This document shows positions 24,126-34,900 of a DNA stretch of 64,000 nucleotides, in pieces. How positions within the stretch are numbered: the stretch's first letter is position 1; each line of letters starts with the position of its first letter. The notes under the pieces were generated by a model that saw nothing but the letters and a program-made list of their open reading frames with translations, was not told where the DNA came from and made no database searches. This DNA is from Hemicordylus capensis (lineage: Eukaryota; Chordata; Lepidosauria; Squamata; Cordylidae), in the NCBI RefSeq assembly GCF_027244095.1, contig NC_069657.1, positions 392,192,943 to 392,256,942 on the forward strand, given 5' to 3'. The position numbers and the translations under genes are program-made.

Positions 24126-24446
24126 AGGCACAGCCATTGAGGGCTTTATAGGTAATAACAAGCACTTGGGATTTATTTATTTATCACATTCATTTCACTC
24201 GGAAACATAGCAGCAGCCAGTGCAATCTTTTTAAATTGGTGTTATACAGTCCCTTCAAGTCTGGCTGCCACATTCTGTACAAACTGTAGTTTTCCGACTA
24301 TGTGCAAAGGCAGCCCTGTGTAGAGTGCATTACAGTAGTCAAGTTTGGAGGTTACCAACATAGCCACCACTGTTTTAAGGTCATTTACCTCCAGAAACTG
24401 GCATAGCTGACGTATTGGTCATCGCTAATAAAAAGTGCTCCTGGGC
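24126..24446 (-). mobile_element. L2 LINE fragment
   Basis: The - strand complement of L2 ORF2: on the + strand, ACATAGCAGCAGCCAGTGCA, GGCAGCCCTGTGTAGAGTGC and ATTACAGTAGTCAAG correspond to ...LDYCNALYTGLP... read backward. Both ends are truncated. Confidence 0.75.
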
Positions 24447-24789
24447 ATTTTCCAGACTACGAGATCTGCAATGGTTAATGCGTTGCAAACTGTGATGGAA
24501 TAGTGTAACGGTTTCAAAGTGAGAGTAAAGGGTTGTTTAATGCTTCGTTGTAAGCTGGTGGCCATTCATCTTTTCCATCTCCTAAAATGTATTTTCCAGG
24601 CAGTGTCCATATTCTCCTTGAAATACATTTATCTGCCCCTCCTCCTGCTCCATTTGGGTCAATGGACTCGTGGAGTGTGTGTGACATGTGTTGTTGTTGT
24701 TGTTGTTGTTGTTAAAAAAACCTATTTTTCTTAATGGGGGAGTGAAAGGAAATCCTGTGGTGAGTCTGGAAGGGGGAAGAGAGCAACTG
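24447..24789. other. Unassigned, with (TTG)n
   Basis: Begins with a TTTTCCAGACTAC phrase like a Harbinger-type end and contains a second TTTTCCAG near 24594, but no convincing inverted pair. A (TTG)n microsatellite lies at 24689-24713. Confidence 0.35.
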
Positions 24790-25345
24790 GCATGCCTGGG
24801 TGGAAGCTCTCTTTCATGGCGGTGGCAACCAGCAGCCCTTCGGCTCCCACGCCAGAAGCCAAGGCAAGTGTGCGGGCAGCCTCGCTGAGCAGAGCAGGCT
24901 GCTCGCCACTCACTGGCCGCTGCTCCCCCCACAGAGTCGAGGCGGGCACGCATGCAGCCTTGCCACTTGCTGGCCACCACCACCACTCCCCCCCTGAGCC
25001 GAGGCAGGCATGCGGGCAGCCTTGCTGCACAGAACAGGCCCTTCGCCTCTCGCAGGCCACCGCTGCCCCCATACACACACATGGCGGCGGCCATTCTGGC
25101 AGCCATGTTGCTAGAAGCCGAGGCGGGCGAGCAGAGCAAGCTGCTCACCGCTTGCTGCCTCAGCTACCGCTCGCTGCCCTCCCAGATGACGCGGATGGCA
25201 GGAGGCTGGAGCTGAGTGAGCAGTGAGGCAGGCTGCTTGCGCCGCCGTCAAGGCACCACCACCTCCAAACGTGGTGCCCGGGGCAATCACACCAGTTGCT
25301 CCGCCCTAAGGAGGGACCTGCCCCAGGCAGAGCCTCACTAGGGCT
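24790..25345. repeat. GC-rich diverged tandem units
   Basis: At least three related 60-80 bp units follow each other from about 24861 (AGGCAAGTGTGCGGGCAGCC), 24939 (GAGGCGGGCACGCATGCAGC) and 25002 (GAGGCAGGCATGCGGGCAGC). The region ends in GGTGCCCGGGGCAATCACAC and CCTGCCCCAGGCAGAGCC, phrases I associate with GC-rich reptile DNA transposon ends. Open frames of 115-188 codons here are low-complexity Ala/Arg/Cys translations of both strands and are not genes. Confidence 0.55.
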
Positions 25346-26322
25346 GGGTAGCCTTGTGGCTTTCTCCTCTCCGCCATCGCCCTTGCTGCTTTCCTCCTGC
25401 CAGGCCTTCTACTGAGGAAGGAGGATGGCGGCCACGCTTCTCAGAGAAATAAATAAATAAATAAATAATAGGAGGGGAGCGTTCATTTCTTAAATAAATT
25501 GTTTAGGGTGATATTTCATCTTACTATTTTGTTGCTTTGCTGTTTTTCTGGGTGTATGTGCAGCAAGGGTGGTTTTGAACAATAAGTACAATTTCTATTT
25601 GTTACCTCCAGTTTTATGAAAGCTCTGTGACAAAACCAACTAATTGCTTGAAAATTGTTATAGACTTAGGCCTAGAGGGGGCTGTTGCAGGAAATAGTTG
25701 GTTAGAGTCTTGACTCTGCTTCTGTAGCTCCTCCCTGTTGTACTGGCAGAGACACTGCTAGCCTCAAAAACCTTTGCATGCCAAGATCAAGTATTCTTCT
25801 TCCTGGACCTGATGGCTCTTTTGAGCCTAGATAGAGGGTTCCTCACTTATGGAGGACTTTTCTCTGAAGGTTTTGTTTTTTACTTCACAGTGAAAATTAT
25901 GGCAGTCATTGAAAGCAGATTATTTACTCCAATTACTGTGAACTGGAGCTTTCATTCTGCATTAAAGCAGCAGCATTGCTTCACTTGCTGAAAGAATGCT
26001 CATGTGCTTTGTATCTAAATATAAGGCTGCATATTTTCAAAATGAGATTGCCCTCCACAAATCCTCCCAAACACCTATTTCATGGATGCTGACTCTCAAC
26101 TCCTTATATGGTTTTTCTGTAATAGACTCAATTGGGTTAATTCAGTTTTTTGTTTCCGTATCAAAGCCTTGACAACACAATCAAAAGGAGAAGAGGCAAT
26201 CAAGCAAAATAAAAGGAAAGGCCAGTGGTAATTTTTACAGAAAAATTGCAAAAATACACACAGGCCAGGATATCAAAGATAGATAGTTTGGAGAACTAGT
26301 TTGGAGAACTATGTTTCTTTTT
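25346..26322. other. Unassigned spacer
   Basis: Includes a (AAAT)n run near 25448-25466. Otherwise nothing recognised. Confidence 0.4.
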
Positions 26323-26456
26323 AGAATGTGAGCCCTTTGGGGACAGGGAGCCATCTTATTTGTTTGTTATTTCTCTTTGTAAACTGCCCTGAGCCATTTT
26401 TGGAAGGGCGGTATAGAAATCAAATTATATTAATTATTATTATTATTATTATTATA
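26323..26456 (+). repeat. Reptile LINE-like 3'-tail repeat family T
   Basis: GTGAGCCCTTTGGGGACAGG, then GTAAACTGCCCTGAGCCATT, GGAAGGGCGGTATAGAAATC and a (TTA)n end. This is the + orientation of the family found inverted at 11290-11535. Confidence 0.65.
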
Positions 26457-26499
26457 ACATTACGCAGCTCGAGGTAGCTCTAAATCAAGAGGAGTTGTA

Positions 26500-26829
26500 A
26501 TAGTCTTATCTAAAAGATTTGGAAACCATCTGGAAACCACAAGGCAGAGACATTTTTGTGAAAGCAGAATCTGGGTTGGGTCCTGACTATAGCCATCAGA
26601 CAAGTAGCCATTGACAGACCTATCCACCATAAATTTGTCTAAGCCCCTTTCAAGGCCATCCAAGCTAGCGGCCATCACCACTTCCCATGGCAGATAATTC
26701 CAAAGCACTGTGTGAAAAAGTACATCCTTATGTTGGTCCTAAATTTCTCAGCCTTCAGTTTCATGGGATGACCCCTGGTGCTAATGTTGTGAGAGAAGGA
26801 GAAAAATTTCTCTCAGTCCGCTCTCTCAA
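26500..26829 (-). mobile_element. CR1 LINE 3' region
   Basis: The + strand shows the complement of the conserved CR1 end: CCACCATAAATTTGTCTAAG, GGCCATCACCACTTCCCATG, TTGGTCCTAAATTTCTCAGC and ATGGGATGACCCCTGGTGCT. The copy is inactive and 5'-truncated. Confidence 0.8.
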
Positions 26830-27010
26830 CAGGGTGCTGTTCACATTTCAGATGCCTTGTTTCGGATTTTATCGCTGCAATGTAATGCTTTAACTTTGTA
26901 TGTCCATTGTAGCTATATTTTCTGTTGTAGATTCTGAGGATCATTTTAAATTTGATCCTGCCAAGCCAAAGCATTTTACAACTCTAGCGGGTAATCTGGA
27001 AAGTGCCCCT
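26830..27010 (-). mobile_element. Harbinger-like MITE, partial
   Basis: AGGGTGCTGTTCACATTTCA ... GCCTTGTTTCGGATTTTATC matches the reverse complement of the 18847-19163 MITE interior. The right edge, GGGTAATCTGGAAAGTGCC, is the family's terminal repeat. The other end is missing. Confidence 0.6.
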
Positions 27011-27789
27011 GAAGAGGAAGAGACCATCTGCTCCCCAGACAGCCCAGGGTGATAGCCTGCATTGCAGTCTGGCTGCTGCTGCTGCCGCCTGCTGCCCGCT
27101 TTGGGGGTGATCTGATCCGTGGTGGGACTGTGGTGGCTGCTGCTGCTTTGTAGGAAGTTTGTGCAGGACTGGGGTACAGGGCAAGTCATTAGTCCTGAAT
27201 ACCACTTGCCCAGACTAGCCACACCTCTGAGCCTATATAGGGATGCTGCCTGTGGCCTCAGCTTGCCAAAAGGCCTGCAGGAGAGGAAGACCATCTGCTT
27301 CCCAGATGGCCAATAGTGAGAGCCTGTGTTGCTGTCTGCTGCTGCCTACCTGCTGCCCACTTTGGTGGTGATCTTATCTGTGGGTTTGTGGCTGCTGCTG
27401 CTACTATTGGTTTGTGGGGAGTTGTGGTGGTGGGCACCGAAGGGGCGACACCAGAAGGGGAGTAGCCCCTTTGAGAGAGCCACTTCGTGGGACAATGAGA
27501 GTGTGGGATAATCCCCCTGGCCCAGGAATGTGTGTGTGTTCTGGTTGTGTGGTAGCAGTGAGTGTGTATTTTATATTTTATGCTACAATGTTATGGCTGT
27601 TTTAAAAGCTGGGGCTGCTGAGTAGAGAGGTTCTGTTGTTTTAAGTCTTGAGTGAGTTTTATAATTATGTTTTATAATGTGTCTGGGTCTGTCTGGAGAT
27701 GGGATGGCTATTCTGGTAGTGGTGGTGAATAGAAGTAACAGAGGTACTTATTGTGTGGGGCTGGAACTCTGGAGACTATTTTGACCTGC
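27011..27789 (+). repeat. Two diverged direct units, possible LINE 5' region
   Basis: Two related blocks about 265 bp apart (from GAGGAAGAGACCATCTGCTC near 27016 and GAGGAAGACCATCTGCTTCC near 27281) share GTCTG(G)CTGCTGCTG, CTGCTGCCC(G/A)CTTTGG and TGGTGATCT. Monomer-like tandem 5' regions are known from LINEs, and an L2 coding fragment in the same orientation follows, so this may be its 5' region joined by an internal deletion. Function is inferred only from position. Confidence 0.45.
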
Positions 27790-28578
27790 CAGTTCTGGAT
27801 GGGAGTCACACTTCCCCAGAAGGAATAGGTATGGAATCTGAGAGTGCTTCTGGATCCTAACCTTTCCTTCGTGTCTCAGGTTGAGGCAGTGGCCAGATGT
27901 GCTTTCTTTCAGCTTCAGCTGATATGCCAGCTGCGTTCATTTTTTTGAGATAAACAACCTCAGAGCAGTGGTACATACGCTTGTAACCTCCAGACTTAAC
28001 TACTGCAATGTGCTCTATGTGGGGCTGCCTTTGTATGTAAGTCCAGAAACTGCAGTTGGTCCAGAAACTTTAGTTGGCATCCAGGCTGGTCTCTGGGTCA
28101 TCTTGAAGAGACCATATTATTCATATACTAAAAGAACTTCAATAGATACCAATAAGTTTCTGGGCAAAATACAAGGTGCTGGTTTTAACCCATAAAGCCC
28201 TAAACAGCTTAGGCCCTAGGTATTTAAGAGAATGTCATCTTCGCCATGAGCCCCACAACCCACTGAGGTTCATCTTCAATCTCACCTTCAGGAGAGGTTC
28301 ATCTGCAGTTGCCACCGACTCGTCTGATGGCTATGCAGGGATGGGCCTTCTCTATTGCTCCCCCAAGACTCTGGAATGCACCCCCTGCTGAAAGAAAGAG
28401 CCTCTCCATCTCTGATACCTTTTTAAAAGTTCCTAAATTCTCATGTTTTCACTCCAGATTTTTAATTTGACTGATTTCAAATTGTTGTAAGGTTTTCATT
28501 TTAATTTGTTTTAAGTTGCTGTAAACTCCCCCGAGATGGAAATCTGGGGTGGTCTACAAATTTGAGAAATAAATAAAT
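27790..28578 (+). mobile_element. L2 LINE, C-terminal ORF2 and 3' UTR
   Basis: ACTTCCCCAGAAGGAATAGG, GGTTGAGGCAGTGGCCAGAT, then VTSRLNYCNVLYVGLPLYV, LTHKALNSLGPRYLRE, and finally GACTCGTCTGATGGCTATGC. A (TAAA)n tail ends it. The frames are broken repeatedly. Confidence 0.82.
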
Positions 28579-28904
28579 ACAGATAAGCAACCTTTTTTCT
28601 ATGGGCTATTCTTCTCTCTCAGAATCTGTATATAAATCAGAAGCAATGTGACACTATGTCTGAGTACAATTCCTTTGAGACAAATCTGTGTACCAAAGCA
28701 GACTTCTGTCCCACCATATCACCATCTAGAATAAAATAGCTGCTGGGACTGCAGAAGCTGGCTATGCTGCCTAGACAACTTCAGAAATAGATCCGCTGCT
28801 TTTAATTTGCTGTTGTGCAATTGCAAGTCTTATTCTCCCTGTGCATTGTATTGTATAGAATGACACTTCCACACATGTAAATGTATAAATACAGAGAACA
28901 CATA
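28579..28904. other. Unassigned spacer
   Basis: Nothing recognised. Confidence 0.4.
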
Positions 28905-29272
28905 CAGTGGTCCCTCGACTTACGAACTACTCGACATAAGTATTTTTCGAGTTACAAACGGCAGTTTTAGATCCGGTTTTAGATGCGGTTTTTTCGACTT
29001 ACAAATTTTTAGATGAGGTTTCCTCGACTTACGAATTTTACATGCGGTTTCCTTGACTTGCCTGCCTGTTTACTGCCTGTTTATTCTTGAAAAGAAATGT
29101 TCCTTTGCAGTTTGCAAGCCTTACTGGGGGTCTGGGTCTTTTTTCTAGGCTCCGGAACGCATTAATCTGTTCCCAATGCATTCCTATGGGAAACCGCTTT
29201 TCGACTTACGAACTTTTCGACTTACAAATGTGCATTCGGAACGGATTAATTTCGTAAGTAGAGGGACCACTG
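28905..29272. mobile_element. Tigger/pogo-like MITE, 368 bp, intact ends
   Basis: Ends are CAGTGGTCCCTCGACTTACG and the inverse of CAGTGGTCCCTCTACTTACG, flanked by TA on both sides (28903-28904, 29273-29274), the target duplication of the Tc1/mariner/pogo superfamily. Several internal CGACTTACGAA-type motifs repeat the terminal sequence. There is no transposase. Confidence 0.85.
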
Positions 29273-29525
29273 TACTTAGAAAACAATGAGGGATTTTTTA
29301 TTTACAGTATTTACATGAAAACCAGACAGCTGTATTCCAAATATTTAAGGGGAAAGTACACTGCATTTCAATAAAGAATTTCAACTTATAAACTGCTTTC
29401 ATGGTTCCTTTAGGTGCTGTGAGCTTATAAAGTTGCTCAGAGTTGAAATTAGAATTGCTCAGGAATGTGATACTGAATGGAAACGCTAAACCCAGTTTAT
29501 GGACAAGTTAAACTCTTTGTACATA
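29273..29525 (-). other. Possible 3' UTR of the TMEM60 retrocopy
   Basis: Downstream of the pseudogene on its own strand. On the - strand GTAAATAAAAAATCCC occurs near 29288-29303, which could be a poly(A) signal and the remains of an A-tail. A parent 3' UTR sequence is needed to confirm it. Confidence 0.3.
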
Positions 29526-29908
29526 GATGTTGAATCAAAGTTCTATCATCTCTCCAATGAGCAATACCCAAAGGGAAAGAAAGACAAAAGCTAGCTTCAT
29601 TACAGCAAACTCTTCCAATTTAGCACAGAGGATAAGGCAAAAGGCCAGCTTAAGCAACACTGCTGCAAGGTACAAGGCTTTCTTCTTGAGGTTTTGGGCC
29701 CATTGTGAGGGTCATAGCCAGACTTACAATGGCCAGCCATTTTCACAATGATCATAACTAGAAGAACAGTATCAAATATCCAAAATGGGATAAATATTAG
29801 AAACCAGTTCCATGGTGCCTTGTCATCCAGCTTCAACACCAACATGATCAGGAACAGTAATGTGAAGAGCCATGTGAGAAGCACTCTCTGGGCCAAGGAC
29901 ATTCTCAT
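29526..29908 (-). pseudogene. TMEM60: Processed pseudogene of TMEM60
   Basis: The first 70 or so residues on the - strand (MRMSLAQRVLLTWLFTLLFL, then PWNWFLIFIP and IVKMAGHCKSGYDP) agree almost residue for residue with vertebrate TMEM60, a small four-TM protein of about 133 residues, as I remember it. After about residue 72 the match continues in the +1 frame (LKKKALYLAAVLLKLAF, then CAKLEEFAVMKLAFVF and LWVLLIGEMIEL). It meets a stop where TMEM60 would continue with about ten more residues. One frameshift and an early stop mean it cannot make the normal protein. The lack of introns and gene context suggests a retrocopy. The parent coding region is itself in one exon, so intron loss is not the test. 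Moderate divergence implies an old copy. Confidence 0.9.
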
Positions 29909-30269
29909 TTAAACAGCTTTTAGGACGTAGGTTTTGACAGTAGAAAAGATGGTCCCTAAAATATTATTTATTATTATTTATGTTATTTAAATAGTTGTTT
30001 TTTAAAAAGAGATGATGTCAGTCTGGCAAAAAGAACAATGAAATGTTTAGAAATGGACTTCATGCTCAACTTTTGTCTCCCCACTCCCCAGAAAAGTCTC
30101 CAACATGTTCTCACTTCATCATGCATGTATTCACCCCAAAAGTCTTTGTTATTTAAGAGTTCTGTGGGATTGACTCTATATGGCTATGCCAGAGGATGCT
30201 TCACAAAACAGCAGTAAGAATGTTAACACACAATAGAAAATATCCTCTAGGAGCATTTCCAGATGGGCC
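29909..30269. other. Unassigned spacer
   Basis: May include the 5' UTR of the TMEM60 retrocopy next to 29908. Otherwise nothing recognised. Confidence 0.35.
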
Positions 30270-31280
30270 TTTTATTTGTTTGTTTGTTTGTTTGTTTGTT
30301 TGTTCAATTTTTAGACCGCCCTCACAAAATAGCTCAGGGCGGTTCACAAACATCAAAGATCTTTTAAAACAATTTAAGAGCACTGAAAGGCTAGGCCAAA
30401 CAGGTAGGTCTTTAGGGCTCTCCTAAATTCCAATAAAGAATTCAAATTACGGATGTCTGAAGGGAGCGCATTCCACAGTCCAGGAGTGGCTACAGAGAAG
30501 GCCCGCCTCTGGGTCGCCACCAGACGAGCTGCTGGCAACTTGAGCCGGACCTCCTCAGACGATCTTAGCATGCGGTGAGGATCAGACTGAAGAAGGTGCT
30601 CTTAAGTTAACCTGGACCTAAGCCGTTCAGGGCTTTAAAGGTCATCATCATCAATTTTATTACAGCCATTGGCCAGCAGAAATAGAAATAACAAACATAT
30701 CCAATACAACAATACTAAAACACAATAAAACAAAATACAGTCATTCATTAAAAATTAGTTTAAAAAGCAAAAAGCATAAGCTAATAACCAGCACTATGTA
30801 TTTTGCTCGGAAACATATCAGCAGCCAGTGCAGCTGTTTCAAAACAGGCATAATATGGTCTCTCCGGGTTGCCCCGGAGACCAGCCTTGCTGCCGCATTT
30901 TGAACTAACTGAATTTTCCGAACTGTGTACAAAGGCAGCCCCACGTAGTGCGCATTACAGTAGTCAAGCCTGTAGGTTACCAGCTGGTGCACCACTGTTC
31001 TGAGGTCATCCTCCTCTAGGAATGGACACAGTGGTCAAATCAGCCTAAGCTGATAAAAAGCACTCCTGGCCACAGCCTCCACCTGAGATACCAGAGTGAG
31101 GCCTGGATCCAGGAGTACCCCCAAGCTGCGTACCTGCTCCTTCTAGGGGAGTGTAACCCCATCCAGCACAGGGAGATCTAACTCATCCCTCAGATTCTGA
31201 GCCCCTACAATGAGCACCTCCATCTTGCTTGGATTCAGCTTCAATTTGTTATCCCTCATCCAGCCCATTACCTCACTTCT
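30270..31280 (-). mobile_element. L2 LINE, C-terminal ORF2 and 3' UTR, interrupted
   Basis: On the - strand: MVHQLVTYRLDYCNAHYVGL, VRKIQLVQNAAARLVSGATR and ILKQLHW-type motifs at 30741-30995, then (after an insertion) LPAARLVATQRRAFSVATPG and LWNALPSDIRNLNSLLEFRR at 30374-30571. The 3' tail near 30305-30345 is followed by a (CAAA)n end. It is interrupted at about 30645-30795. More 5' RT sequence continues to about 31280. Confidence 0.82.
30645..30795 (-). mobile_element. LINE 3' end with (GAT)n tail, inside the L2
   Basis: On the - strand it ends CTGGCCAATGGCTGTAATAA followed by AATTGATGATGATG. The family was not identified with confidence. It splits the L2 phrase GGCTTTAAAGGTC ... TATGTATTTTGCTC. 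Confidence 0.55.
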
Positions 31281-32175
31281 TGTACCTCACTTCTCCTCCG
31301 GAATAAATCTGTGAGCACTTCAGGTTTTACATTGCACATTAGGGCGTAGCCCAATTTATATCTGGTAAAAAACCCACTTTTTGCATCTGTTTGGGAGGGG
31401 ACAAATTCAAACTCACAGTAAACCTGCGGTAAAGCCTGCTGTCTAGAAATGCTCCAGGAAATTCTACTGTGCAAACCTCATGAAGCTAGAAGTCAACCCA
31501 CTCCTGACATAGGTTCACTTGATTAGTTAGAGCACAGTTCTCATCAAGATGGTAAGCCTGTGTCTGGGCATTTCAGGATTGGAGTGGATGAAACTGAGTA
31601 ATATTCAACCCACTTTTCCTTGCTATTGTATAACTTTCCCTCCACACCAAAAACTAGATATAAAGAAAATTTCTAGTCTAGCCTACTTTGCTAGACTAGC
31701 TAAGGAAGCTAATTTGGATGCTGATGGCATCCAGCTCTATTTCTTGTTCGTATTGGCTTTAGGGAGCAATAGAATAACCATTCTATTCTGTCGTCAGGGC
31801 TGTGAGGTATTGGATGGACAAAACAAAGGAAACACAGATATGGTCCAGGTAATATGGAGGTACCATTGGTTGGTGAATCATCTCCTTCACCTTCAGCATA
31901 CTGATGCAGGGACTGTGGCCAGCAGTGGGCATGCCCCCTCATCCTCTCCAGCCAGCAAGTGCTTTTTTTGCCAGCTAGAGAGGGTGAGGGGCTGCTACAC
32001 ATTTGTTCCCAATGGGTCCAGAAAAAAATTAAGAAATTACAACTTAAATTTCAGATCCCTCCAATAAGCCAACAGTGTTTTTCTTCAAAATGTTCTAACA
32101 TCAATAACTGCAAATAGAAAATAAGTAATCTTTGTTACAGTTACATATTTATCTTGTCTATGCAAATAAATCACA
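31281..32175. other. Unassigned
   Basis: A 172-codon + frame (31549-32067) crosses this stretch but shows no known domain, splice site or coding-like composition. No repeat family was recognised. Confidence 0.4.
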
Positions 32176-32415
32176 GCATCATCATCATCATTATTATTAT
32201 TACATTTATATCCCTCTCTTCCTCCAAGGAGCCCGGAGCGGTGTACTACATACTTAAGTTTCTCTTTCACAACAACCCTGTGAAGTAGGCTAGGCTGAGA
32301 GAGAAGTGACTGGCCCAGAGTCACCCAGCTAGTCTCATAGCTGAATGGGGATTTGAACTGGGGTTTCCCCGCTCCTAGTCCAGCAGCACTCTAACCACTA
32401 CACCATGCTGGCTCT
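32176..32415 (-). mobile_element. tRNA-headed SINE family A, full length
   Basis: On the - strand: GCCAGCATGGTGTAGTGGTT (A-box region), GGTTCAAATCC-like B box (here CAGTTCAAATCC), then CTGGGCCAGTCACTTCTCTC, ACAGGGTTGTTGTGA and GTAGTACACCGCTCCGGGCT, with an (AAT)n/(GAT)n tail. The same family is at 36110, 36814, 40117 and 44549. Confidence 0.85.
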
Positions 32416-32519
32416 CTTCATCCTTGTTCAGTTCTTCACTATATCTACTAGATGTAATTCCCTCTCTCTTGCACAGCTAGCACTGCATAATGATAAATAC
32501 TAGATCTTTTATAGACTTC

Positions 32520-32970
32520 AGATAACAGTGGCAGGTATGCTCAAGAGCAAGATACTGAAGCTGCCCTTGAAAGACATTTGGAAGATTCAGCTGCTGCAAA
32601 AAGGCCCAGCTAGGCTGTTCTTTGGAAGTAGTCGATCAGAGCCTATTGTTCCAGCACTCTTCAAGCCACAATGGCTGTCTTTGTTTCTAGACCCAACTCA
32701 AGGCACTGATTTGAAAGCCCTAAATGGCGTGGGACCTGGGTATCTCAAGGACCGCCTTTCCCATTATGTGCATCCGTCTGTGTTGCATTCAATATCATAA
32801 GCCAGGCACCTTTGCTGGGTGAAGCCTGGGTGCGCTACGAACAAGGCCTTTTCAGGAATGGCACCGACTTTATAGAACGCTCTTCCCAAGCAGCCCATCA
32901 GACCCCTCAGTGAAAACTTGGCTCCTGAGGTGAAAGCCTTTGCAACTGAGCCCTAGCTGCTATAGAAGAA
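32520..32970 (+). mobile_element. Old L2-like LINE fragment
   Basis: KIQLLQKGPARLFFGSSRSE, then LKALNGVGPGYLKDRL correspond to the conserved L2 C-terminus. It is more diverged than the other L2 copies in the window. Confidence 0.65.
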
Positions 32971-33649
32971 AGGGATGCAAGTCATGGGGCAGGTGGGGGG
33001 GTGCACAAAGCCTTCCCATTCATCAGCCTAGACTTATTCACCAAGACCCCATTAACTCCACAGTCTGGTTACCCACCAGTAAAGTGTCAGATGCCCCTCG
33101 CGGGCCACCGCTGCTCTAGGAGGGAGCCCTGGAGAATCATTTCATCATCACCCACTCCTCGATGCCTCCGGCTAACAAACGAGTTGAATAAGGAAAACCC
33201 AACATCTAAGTTCTACGGACAGACCTACATCAGACCAATTACGCCTCATGCAATTTTGTCATCAGTTATTGGAATTGTCTATTACAGCGTTACTCCATGC
33301 TCAATGGATGTTTTCCACTCCAAATCCCACCTCCTACCACGATAAGCCAAAGAAGTCCCTCCTCCCGCTGCTAAGAACACGCCTTCATAAAGCACCCATT
33401 GGGCAGACTGAACTTCCCCATCCCTTTTAAAGCACGCCTTATTATTCTCACTCACCCCTTATTTGTGGGAAGAGATGCCCATCTCAGTCCCTCTAAAAGT
33501 GTTTAGCGGCCACCAATCATTTTTAGCCTTGGATTCTCTAATTTCTCCATTGGGTAAAACACATGGTCAATCAAGCATTCTCCCCCACCCTCCCAGGGTT
33601 TGTCATCCAATGGTAACTGTTGTTGACATTCAGACTATCAACAACGCGG
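32971..33649. other. Region left of the CpG island
   Basis: No repeat recognised. It contains several CCAAT or ATTGG pentamers (near 33388, 33515, 33547 and 33609) of the kind found in promoters. The 114-codon frame at 33001-33345 has no known domain. Confidence 0.35.
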
Positions 33650-34900
33650 AGCAGTTGCCTCACACGCTGCATTCCCCCTTCTCCTCCGACCACCTCTCAG
33701 CTGGAGGAGGAGGACGATGATTGAGCGGGCACTTTTTCCTCGGCAGCCGGTGCCGTGTCAAGTCCATGCCTGTCTGCTTGCTTGCCAGGAGCTGTTGCCT
33801 CACGCCGTCTCGCGTCCTTTTCCAGACACTGTTTTCTCCACCATGTTTTACCTACAGCTCTCTCGCTGTCGTCAGGTGCATGCGGTGGCTACAGCCGGTG
33901 GCGTAGGGAGGGCACAGGTGGCCCGTGTGAAAATGGGCTGTGGCCCCGCCCCACTGCAGCAGCTCCCCCATCGGCGGCGGCAAGTCCCCTCTCACCTTGC
34001 TGCGACGGACCCCAATCCTGGGTCGCAGTGTGCTCCATGTGCTGCTTCAACGCTGCCGACATCGCCTTCAGGGCGTGCTGAGTGCTCCCTCCTTCTCACT
34101 CTCAGTCTCCCGGGCCCTAGGAATGCCTAGCCAGTGGGGTGGCGGGCGGGGGTGGGGGGGCGAGACAGCCCAGCGGATCCTGTGTCCTCAGTTATAGATC
34201 TGTCCCAGCCAGCTAGCCGGTAAGGTTCGACCCCGCCCCAGTCTCCCTAGGCAGGAAGCGAGTGGGCTGGTGGATGAAGGCAGGGAATGAAGAGGAGGCT
34301 TTCCGTGAGCTAGCGGTGTAAGCGGGGGGCAAAGAGAGCAGGTATGGCTCGCTCCAGGCGAATGGGGAAGGGATACTGACCAAAGGAAGTGCTGCGGTGG
34401 GAGAGGAGGAGGAGGAGGAATGGGCAATAGTCTCCGTGGCAAAGGAAGAAGTGGGGAAAGCTAGTAGTGCCGGTGCACGGAGAAGGGTTGCCCCCAAGGA
34501 GAAACTTGTGGAAGGGAATGCTTCGGTAAAAGCGGGAGAGCGACAGGAGAATGTCAGCCAAGAAAGCGGTGGGTCGGCTGTCGAGAGGCAGCTCTGTCCC
34601 ACTTGTGGGACTCGGCTGCCGATGCCAGGCGATGGAAAAACAGGTCGGTCGTTCTTTGAGGCAAGGAGAGTGTGCGGGTGAATTACTGGGGAAAGATTGA
34701 GAGAAAGGGGATGGGGAGACCGCAGTTGGGCCACAGCTTGTGAAGCACATGCAGAGTTGACAGGGAGGAAGGAGAAGGGCAGGGCTTCCAACCAGCTGGA
34801 GAGAGAGAAAAGCAAAGAAACGTCTGTAACCTCTCCCAGCTCGCCCCGTCTCCCTCTACACTCTAGCACGGCAAAAAGAGCAGAGAGCAGCCAAGTGGCT
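33650..34900. promoter_or_regulatory. CpG island, candidate promoter and first exon
   Basis: About 1.25 kb of G+C-rich sequence with densely kept CpG (for example CGCCGTCTCGCGTCC, ATCGGCGGCGGCAAG, GGTTCGACCCCGCCCC), in contrast to the CpG-poor surroundings. GC boxes (CCCCGCCC) occur near 33948 and 34232. There are candidate + strand splice donors at CCG|GTAAGG (34220/34221) and CAG|GTCGGT near 34644. On the + strand 34322-34681 is open and would encode an acidic stretch (EEEEEEW) and a CPTCGTRLP motif, but no in-frame ATG precedes it and I do not recognise the protein. It could be the promoter of the opsin gene 8.5 kb to the right, or of an unseen gene. Overlapping frames up to 218 codons are typical of CpG islands and are not called. 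Confidence 0.6.

Noticed and set aside
24582-25148. 188-codon - frame ending in a poly-Asn run
   Set aside because: It is a translation of GC-rich tandem units plus the (TTG)n microsatellite. Three other frames are open over the same DNA.
31549-32067. 172-codon open frame on the + strand
   Set aside because: No recognisable domain, biased toward chance residues, no splice sites or promoter context, and an equally open frame on the opposite strand.
34213-34869. 218-codon - frame and other long frames in the CpG island
   Set aside because: GC-rich islands are open in several frames at once. Composition is Ser/Pro/Leu-rich with no domain and no identified homolog.
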